Part shown: positions 1-5,335 of the stretch, piece after piece
How the letters are laid out: the number at the start of each line of letters is the position of its first letter
Numbering within the stretch: the stretch's first letter is position 1
Assembly (NCBI GenBank): GCA_012514865.1
Contig: JAAYZO010000298.1
Location: 1-10,636 of the forward strand
From: Lentisphaerota bacterium
Lineage (GTDB): Bacteria > Verrucomicrobiota > Lentisphaeria > Oligosphaerales > JAFGRS01
Reading direction: 5' to 3'
DNA: 10,636 nucleotides
Translations under genes and position numbers: made by a program
Notes under the pieces: generated by a model
Databases searched by the model: none
The model's input: the letters and a program-made list of their open reading frames with translations, nothing else
What the model was told of the DNA's origin: nothing

Positions 1-941
<941 letters not shown>

Positions 942-960
942 GCGACTCTGCCTCGCTGAG

Positions 961-976
961 GCGGGCGCGGGCCCGC
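961..976. other. Short GC hairpin in the divergent intergenic region
   Basis: GCGGGC at 961-966 and GCCCGC at 971-976 form a perfect 6-bp stem with a 4-nt loop, 20 bp upstream of the moxR-like start. It could be an operator half-site pair or a 5' leader hairpin on the minus-strand transcript, but stems this short occur by chance in DNA this GC-rich. Confidence 0.2.
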
Positions 977-1011
977 CCGGGATGCTGCTCGTGTCGGCGC
1001 GTCGCACGGCC

Positions 1012-1041
1012 TTGGACAGAGCCGCCCCCAGGCTCTATGGT
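1012..1041 (+). promoter_or_regulatory. Candidate sigma70-type promoter for the ebo operon
   Basis: TTGGAC at 1012-1017 and TATGGT at 1036-1041 are 18 bp apart and match the -35 and -10 consensus at 3 and 4 of 6 positions. They lie about 60 bp before the eboB ATG. The spacer holds an inverted repeat, AGAGCC at 1018-1023 and GGCTCT at 1031-1036 (6 bp, 7-nt loop), placed where a regulator could bind between the two promoter elements. Only sequence resemblance and position support this. Confidence 0.35.
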
Positions 1042-1098
1042 TCTGCACCGCGTCCGCCCGACGCACGGAGTCCGTACCATATTCGGCAGGCCCCCACA

Positions 1099-2007
1099 AT
1101 GCGAGTTATCGAGCCGCACATTCACATGATCGCCAGGACCACCGCCGACTACGAGCGCATGGCCCTGATGCACACCGTCGCCTGCTGCGAGCCGGCCTTC
1201 TGGGCCGGCTATGACCGCACCAGCGCGGAGGCGTTCTATGACTACTTCACCCACCTGACCACCTTCGAGCCGACACGCGCGGCGCAGTACCTGATTCAGC
1301 ACTACGCCTACATCTGCATGAACCCGAAAGAGGCCGACGACCTCGCCCTGGCCCGCGAGGTCATCGCCTTCATACCCGAGTTCCTCGAGCGCCCGAATGT
1401 CCTCGGCATCGGCGAGATCGGCCTGAACCGCTGCACCGCCAACGAGCTGGTCGTCTTCGAGGAGCAGGTCGAGCTGGCCGTGCAGCGCCGCCAGCTCCTC
1501 TGGCTGCATACGCCGCACCTCGGCGACAAGCTCAAGGGCACCCGCCTCATGCTCGACGCCCTCAAGGCCCGCGGCGATGTCGACCCGGAACGCGTCTGCT
1601 TCGACCACATCGAGGAGCACACCGTCGGCATGGTCCGCGACGCCGGCTTCTGGGCTTCGATGACCATCTACCCGGTCACCAAGAACTCGCCGGCACGCGT
1701 CGTCGACACCCTCGAGTCCTACGGCATCGACCACCTCATGGTCGACGCCTCGGGCGACTGGGGCCCCTCCGACCCCGGGACCCTCCACCAGGCTATCTTC
1801 GAGATGCGCCGACGCGGCCATGACGACGACACCGTCGAGACGGTCTTCTACGACAACCCGTGCTTCTTCCTCGGACAAAGCCCGCGCTTCGCCCTCAGGC
1901 CGCGCCGCCCGCGTGCTGACGCCTGGGGCGAGCGCGGCGCCGCTCCGTCGAGCGCCACGTCGAGCGCCACGACGAGCGCCACGGCGAGCGCCACGGCGAC
2001 GCCATGA
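1099..2007 (+). CDS. eboB: TatD-family metal-dependent hydrolase, EboB-type
   Basis: This 302-residue protein resembles the EboB branch of TatD-like amidohydrolases. Likely metal ligands are the N-terminal HxH (EPHIHM, H7 and H9), E106 in GIGEIGLN, H137 in LHTPH, H170 in FDHIEEH and D216 or D220 in VDASGDWG. The segments EPAFWAGYDRTS, RAAQYLIQHY and MNPKEAD are also typical of this branch. Family members usually end near the QSPRF motif, at about residue 260 here. The remaining 40 or so residues are a low-complexity tail coded largely by a 12-bp tandem repeat. I chose the ATG at 1099 because the metal-binding HxH lies a few residues from the N-terminus in this family and GGCAGG precedes it. 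The upstream in-frame ATG at 940 would run through the moxR start and the likely promoter. The gene overlaps eboC by ATGA. The substrate is unknown. Confidence 0.9.
   Translation: MRVIEPHIHMIARTTADYERMALMHTVACCEPAFWAGYDRTSAEAFYDYFTHLTTFEPTRAAQYLIQHYAYICMNPKEADDLALAREVIAFIPEFLERPNVLGIGEIGLNRCTANELVVFEEQVELAVQRRQLLWLHTPHLGDKLKGTRLMLDALKARGDVDPERVCFDHIEEHTVGMVRDAGFWASMTIYPVTKNSPARVVDTLESYGIDHLMVDASGDWGPSDPGTLHQAIFEMRRRGHDDDTVETVFYDNPCFFLGQSPRFALRPRRPRADAWGERGAAPSSATSSATTSATASATATP
1948..1995 (+). repeat. 12-bp tandem repeat, four units, at the 3' end of eboB
   Basis: Four head-to-tail units with consensus NCGAGCGCCACG lie at 1948-1959, 1960-1971, 1972-1983 and 1984-1995. The first two are identical and the other two differ only at the first base. 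Because 12 is a multiple of 3, they encode SSAT-SSAT-TSAT-ASAT in frame, and changes in copy number would keep eboB open. An 8-bp remnant (1996-2003) follows. The next 12 bp (2004-2015, ATGAGCGCCGCG) match the unit at 10 of 12 positions and contain the eboC start codon and the eboB stop. Confidence 0.9.
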
Positions 2008-2909
2008 GCGCCGCGCCGACACGCCTCCAGGCATGGTCACAGCTCCTGCGCGTGCCGAATCTGGCGACGGTCCCCGGCGACCCGGTCGTCGGCGCTGTCC
2101 TGGCCGCCGGGGGCCAGGCCATCCTCTGGCGGCCGCTCCTGTGCAGTGCCGCCGCGGCGCTGTGCCTGTACATGGTCGGGCTGATCCTGAATGACCTCCA
2201 CGACCTCGCTGACGACCGCGTGAACCGCCCGGAACGCCCCCTGCCCCGCCAGCTCATCAGCGTCCGCGCTGCCGTCGTCGCGGCGCTGTTCCTGGCCGCC
2301 CTGGGCCTCCTGGCGGCGCTGAGCGCCGGCCCGCGGACAGCCCTGGCCGGCCTCGGGCTGCTCGGCCTGATCGGCCTGTACACCTTCGCCGCCAAGGCCG
2401 CCGCGCCGACGGCCTGCCTGGTGATGGGCCTCTGCCGCGGCGGCAGCGTCCTGCTCGGTGCCGCCGCGGCGGGCTGGAACCGCCCGGCGCTCCTGGCGGC
2501 CGCGGCCTGGGCCGTCACCATCGGCAGTGTCACCTGGCTCTCCCGCGGCGAAGACCGCCGACAGCGCCCGGGCTGGCCGGTGCTCCTGCCGCCGCTGGCC
2601 ATGGCCGGCGGCCTCGCCGCGGCCTGGGCCGGGCTTCCCGCGGCCGGCGCCTTGGCCAAGGCCGGCTTCGCCATCGTTGCCGCCAGCGCCCTCGGGCTGG
2701 CCCTCCGACAGAGCCTGCGGCTCTTCCACCACGACGTCCCGCCGGCGGCCGCCCGCGCCGCCGTCGGCGGCTTCATCGCACTCCTGGTGCCCTGGCAGGC
2801 CGCCGTGGTCATCCTCGGCGACCGCCCGGGCACGCTCGCGGTGGCCCTCGGCCTGCTGGCCCTGTGGCCCCTGTCACGGCTCCTGGCCCGACGCTTCAGC
2901 GCCAGTTGA
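2004..2909 (+). CDS. eboC: UbiA-family prenyltransferase, EboC-type
   Basis: This 301-residue, very hydrophobic protein has about eight predicted membrane helices, as expected for UbiA prenyltransferases of the inner membrane, which join a polyprenyl diphosphate to an aromatic or other acceptor. The first Asp-rich motif is clear: NDLHDLADD at residues 63-71, followed by RVNRPERPLP. The NRPxRPLP ending is typical of UbiA and EboC proteins. The second motif region reads WLSRGEDRR (178-186), weaker than the classical DxxxD but acidic and in the expected place. The ATG at 2004 overlaps the eboB stop (ATGA), which indicates translational coupling. The N-terminal LLRVPNLATVPGD is typical of UbiA first helices and supports this start. 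The eboF-type gene follows after 11 bp. The family is firm. The EboC label rests on neighbours as well as sequence, and prenyl donor and acceptor are not predictable. Confidence 0.9.
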   Translation: MSAAPTRLQAWSQLLRVPNLATVPGDPVVGAVLAAGGQAILWRPLLCSAAAALCLYMVGLILNDLHDLADDRVNRPERPLPRQLISVRAAVVAALFLAALGLLAALSAGPRTALAGLGLLGLIGLYTFAAKAAAPTACLVMGLCRGGSVLLGAAAAGWNRPALLAAAAWAVTIGSVTWLSRGEDRRQRPGWPVLLPPLAMAGGLAAAWAGLPAAGALAKAGFAIVAASALGLALRQSLRLFHHDVPPAAARAAVGGFIALLVPWQAAVVILGDRPGTLAVALGLLALWPLSRLLARRFSAS

Positions 2910-2914
2910 GAGGA
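2908..2914 (+). promoter_or_regulatory. Ribosome-binding site that sets the eboF start
   Basis: GAGAGGA lies 6 nt before the ATG at 2921 and overlaps the eboC stop codon (TGA 2907-2909). It favours the ATG at 2921 over an in-frame ATG at 2864 that lies inside eboC and would add 19 residues of out-of-frame eboC sequence. Confidence 0.8.
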
Positions 2915-2920
2915 CACACC

Positions 2921-4198
2921 ATGGCCAAGCTGCTCGTCATCGAGGTCGCCGGGCTGGGCTGGGACCTGGCCGAACGCCACGGCCTGCCCGGCCTCGACGG
3001 CGCTCTCGCCCCAGCGCCGCTGAAGCCGTGCTTTCCGGCCGTGACCTGCACGGCCCAGGCGACCTTCCGCACCGGCCTGCCGCCACGCGACCACGGCGTC
3101 GTCTGCAATGGCCGCATGGACCGCCGGGCCTGCCGGGTCGATTTCTGGAACCAGTCTGCCAGGCTGGTCGAGGGACCGCGCCTCTGGGACGCGGCGCGCT
3201 CGGCGGGCCTGCGGGTCGGCATGATGTTCTGGCAGCAGAGCCTGGGCGAGGCCGCGGATCTGGTCCTCTCGCCGGCGCCGATTCACTGCCATGGCGGCGG
3301 CATGATCCAGGACTGCCATGGCCTGCCCGCCGGGCTCTACGGCCGCCTGAGCGCCGCCGTCGGCAGGCCCTTCCGGCTGCAGCACTACTGGGGACCGCTC
3401 GCCTCGGCGCGCTCCTCGCGCTGGATCGCCGCGGCCACGGCGGCCGTCCTCGCCGACGCCGACCTCGCGCCGGAGCTGCTCATGACCTACCTGCCGCACC
3501 TCGACTACGTCCTGCAGAAGCGCGGCCCCGATGACACCGCCGCGGTGCGGCCGGCCCTGCGCGAGACCGCCGGGCTGATCGCGGCGCTCTCGGCCACGGC
3601 CCGTCAGCACGGCTATGAGATCCTGGTCTGGGGCGACTACCCGATCACACCGGCCGAGCAGGTCGTCTTCCCCAACCGCCTCCTGCGGGAGGCCGGACTG
3701 TTCAGCGTGCGGCCGGTCGGCCGGCGGACCTACCCCGACCTCTACCACAGCCGCGCCGTCGCCATGGTCGACCACCAGGTGGCCCACGTCTACGTGCGCG
3801 ACCGCGCCGACCTCGAGCGCGTGCGCGCCTGCCTGGCCGCCGCACCCGGCGTGGCCGAGGCCGCGCCGCCACCGCCCGAGCTGGCCCACCCCGACGCCGG
3901 CGACCTGGTCCTGACCGCGTCACCCGGCGCCTGGTTCGCCTACCCGTGGTGGTCGGAACGCCGCGAGGCCCCCGACTACGCCAGCCATGTCGATATCCAC
4001 AGCAAGATCGGCTTCGATCCCTGCGAGCTGTTCTGGGGCTGGCCGCCGCCGGGCGTTGGACAGGATCCGACACGGGTGCGCGGCACCCACGGCCGCGACG
4101 ACCGGCCCAGCCTCAGCGCCGCCTCGACCGCGGCCCTGCGCGGCACCGCCAGCCTCGCCGACCTGGCCGGCCAGGTCAGGGCCTTCCTCCAGGAGTGA
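2921..4198 (+). CDS. eboF: Alkaline-phosphatase-fold nucleotide pyrophosphatase/phosphodiesterase-like protein, EboF-type
   Basis: This 425-residue protein has the alkaline phosphatase superfamily layout used by nucleotide pyrophosphatases and phosphonoacetate hydrolases. The nucleophile motif FPAVTCTAQATFRTG (residues 38-52) puts T42 where the catalytic Thr sits, with the family TG at 51-52. A second motif, YLPHLDYVLQKRGP (190-203), supplies a likely metal ligand, D195. WGDY (237-240) stands in the place of the usual SDHG-type ligand motif, and HVDIHSKIGFDP (356-367) supplies late histidines. Several classical ligands are replaced: Q199 for His after D195, and Tyr for His in WGDY. This is more like EboF and phosphonoacetate-hydrolase relatives than true NPPs. 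No signal peptide is visible, so it is probably cytoplasmic. A strong Shine-Dalgarno lies 6 nt upstream and the gene closes the ebo operon. The substrate is unknown. Confidence 0.87.
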   Translation: MAKLLVIEVAGLGWDLAERHGLPGLDGALAPAPLKPCFPAVTCTAQATFRTGLPPRDHGVVCNGRMDRRACRVDFWNQSARLVEGPRLWDAARSAGLRVGMMFWQQSLGEAADLVLSPAPIHCHGGGMIQDCHGLPAGLYGRLSAAVGRPFRLQHYWGPLASARSSRWIAAATAAVLADADLAPELLMTYLPHLDYVLQKRGPDDTAAVRPALRETAGLIAALSATARQHGYEILVWGDYPITPAEQVVFPNRLLREAGLFSVRPVGRRTYPDLYHSRAVAMVDHQVAHVYVRDRADLERVRACLAAAPGVAEAAPPPPELAHPDAGDLVLTASPGAWFAYPWWSERREAPDYASHVDIHSKIGFDPCELFWGWPPPGVGQDPTRVRGTHGRDDRPSLSAASTAALRGTASLADLAGQVRAFLQE

Positions 4199-4309
4199 CA
4201 CCAGGAACCGGGATGGGGCGGCCTCATCGGGCAGACACGTGCTTCCCGGCATCGCGCGCCAGGGGCAAAGCGCAACAGAGGCACAGGGCAAGCCGGAGTG
4301 CTGTGAGTG

Positions 4310-4333
4310 GGTCCACGGCGCCGTGCGTGGACC
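4310..4333. other. Inverted repeat GGTCCACG/CGTGGACC, with a second copy of one arm downstream
   Basis: GGTCCACG (4310-4317) pairs perfectly with CGTGGACC (4326-4333) across an 8-nt loop. The longer GGGTCCACGG at 4309-4318 recurs at 4406-4415, so the 4326-4333 arm could pair with either copy. No T-tract follows. It could be an RNA structure in the eboF 3' or downstream 5' leader, or a protein-binding site. Confidence 0.4.
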
Positions 4334-4380
4334 GGGTTCACCGGCGGCGCGGGGGTGGGCGCCACGAGCCGAGTGGCGCT

Positions 4381-4407
4381 CCCCCGGGCGCGGCTGGCGC
4401 CCGGGGG
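4381..4407. terminator. Strong hairpin, possible terminator after the ebo operon
   Basis: CCCCCGGGCGC (4381-4391) and GCGCCCGGGGG (4397-4407) form a perfect 11-bp all-G/C stem with a 5-nt loop, 183 bp after the eboF stop. The stem stability suits a transcription stop or RNA 3' end. No U-tract follows, so it is not a classical intrinsic terminator. High-GC bacteria often rely on such hairpins, but that is inference here. Confidence 0.5.
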
Positions 4408-4657
4408 GTCCACGGACGGCGCCGCGAACCACCTTGCCGCGCCGGCGGCCTCAAGCCGCTCCGCGGGCGGCGGCCCGGGTGGCGCGGCGGGCTGGGGGCG
4501 GCTAGGGTACTGGCGCCGGCGCGAGAGGATGACTGGCAGGGGCCGTGCCCATCGCGCGGCGGCGCCGACAGGCGGCTCCGCCGCCCGGGTCGCGCGCCAG
4601 GCCCCGTGGGATGACGTGCATCGCGACCCTTGTGATCGCCGGCGAGAGAGGCTATCC

Positions 4658-5236
4658 ATGAATGCAGACCCTGACACGACGGCGCCGCGGGCCTGGCTGA
4701 GCACGCCGCGCCGCCGCATTCTCGTGCTGGTGGCGCTGGCGCTGGTCCTCGGCGTTGTCCTCACCGCCCTGCTGTGGCGCGGTCCGTCCTGGACCGCCTA
4801 CGAGCTGGCCGGCACCGGCCTGGTGGTCGAGCTGCCGGTGAGCCCGGAGGGCTCGCGGGCCGGCACGGCCGCCGAGCCGGTACCGCTTTTCCAGGCGCGC
4901 TCCGCAGACCTGGCCGTGCTGGCCAGCGGTGGCGCGGTGCCGGCCGGGGCGGCGCCGTCCGCCGCCTTCCTGGCCCGTCAGGCGATGGCACAGGTGCAGC
5001 TCTCGCCCGGCTTCACCGATCTCGAGTACCAGCTCGGCGAGGGCCGTATCGATGGGACCCCCTGCCTGCGGGTCGGGGGGACGTTCCGCCGCGACGGCGT
5101 GCCCTGCCGTCTCTCGGGGGTCTTCATCGTAACCGCCGAGACGCACGGTCACCTGCTCTGTTTCTGGCAGACGGCCGAGGGCGCGCGTCTGGCGCGCCGG
5201 GTCCTGGCCTCGGTGCGGCCCTCGTCCTCGCGCTGA
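4658..5236 (+). CDS. Small membrane-anchored protein of unknown function
   Basis: This 192-residue protein has a short charged N-terminus (STPRRR, 15-20), one strong hydrophobic helix at about 21-40, and a soluble remainder that should lie outside the cytoplasm. The C-terminal part has alternating strand-like segments around GEGRIDGTPCLRVGGTF, DGVPCRLSGVFIV and LLCFWQTAEGARLARRVLASVRP. The final helix plus SVRP recalls the ends of PsbP/DUF1795-like domains, but that is only a shape resemblance. Cysteines at 136, 150 and 168 could support a disulfide. I chose the ATG at 4658 because GAGAGAGG lies 6 nt upstream and the membrane segment follows directly. A longer in-frame start at 4307 would add low-complexity Arg/Gly-rich sequence through the hairpin region. 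The gene precedes the GH42-like gene by 99 bp and may be transcribed with it. I do not recognise the family. Confidence 0.7.
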   Translation: MNADPDTTAPRAWLSTPRRRILVLVALALVLGVVLTALLWRGPSWTAYELAGTGLVVELPVSPEGSRAGTAAEPVPLFQARSADLAVLASGGAVPAGAAPSAAFLARQAMAQVQLSPGFTDLEYQLGEGRIDGTPCLRVGGTFRRDGVPCRLSGVFIVTAETHGHLLCFWQTAEGARLARRVLASVRPSSSR

Positions 5237-5335
5237 GGGCCGGGCGGTGCGTCGGGCCCGCCGGCGGTGGCGTCGGTCCCGTCTGTCGTCGGCGCGGTTG
5301 GTCGGGGTCATCGTATCACAGCCTTGAGGAGCGCC

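Larger units (their letters stand above)
4199..4657. other. 459-bp intergenic region between eboF and the membrane-anchored protein gene
   Basis: I find no convincing gene here. Open frames in the stretch have compositions typical of antisense or out-of-phase GC-rich DNA and lack homology I recognise. It holds two notable inverted repeats (4310-4333 and 4381-4407), a third small hairpin (GGCGGC 4571-4576 and GCCGCC 4580-4585, 3-nt loop), and a GAGAGAGG ribosome-binding site at 4644-4651 for the next gene. It probably contains the end of the ebo transcript and the promoter of the next gene, but I cannot place that promoter. Confidence 0.6.

Noticed and set aside
1895..3889. Minus-strand open frame of 664 codons across the ebo genes
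   Set aside because: It is antisense to three recognisable genes, contains no known motif, and has the Ala/Gly/Arg-rich composition expected opposite GC-rich coding DNA.
4307..4657. N-terminal extension of the membrane-anchored protein from the ATG at 4307
   Set aside because: The added 117 residues are Arg/Gly/Ala-rich and translated from the hairpin region. A strong ribosome-binding site lies before 4658.
4199..4657. Possible overlooked gene or missing eboD/eboE remnant after eboF
   Set aside because: None of the frames in this gap shows a dehydroquinate-synthase-like or TIM-barrel motif, and 459 bp is too short for either. No degraded pieces were recognisable.
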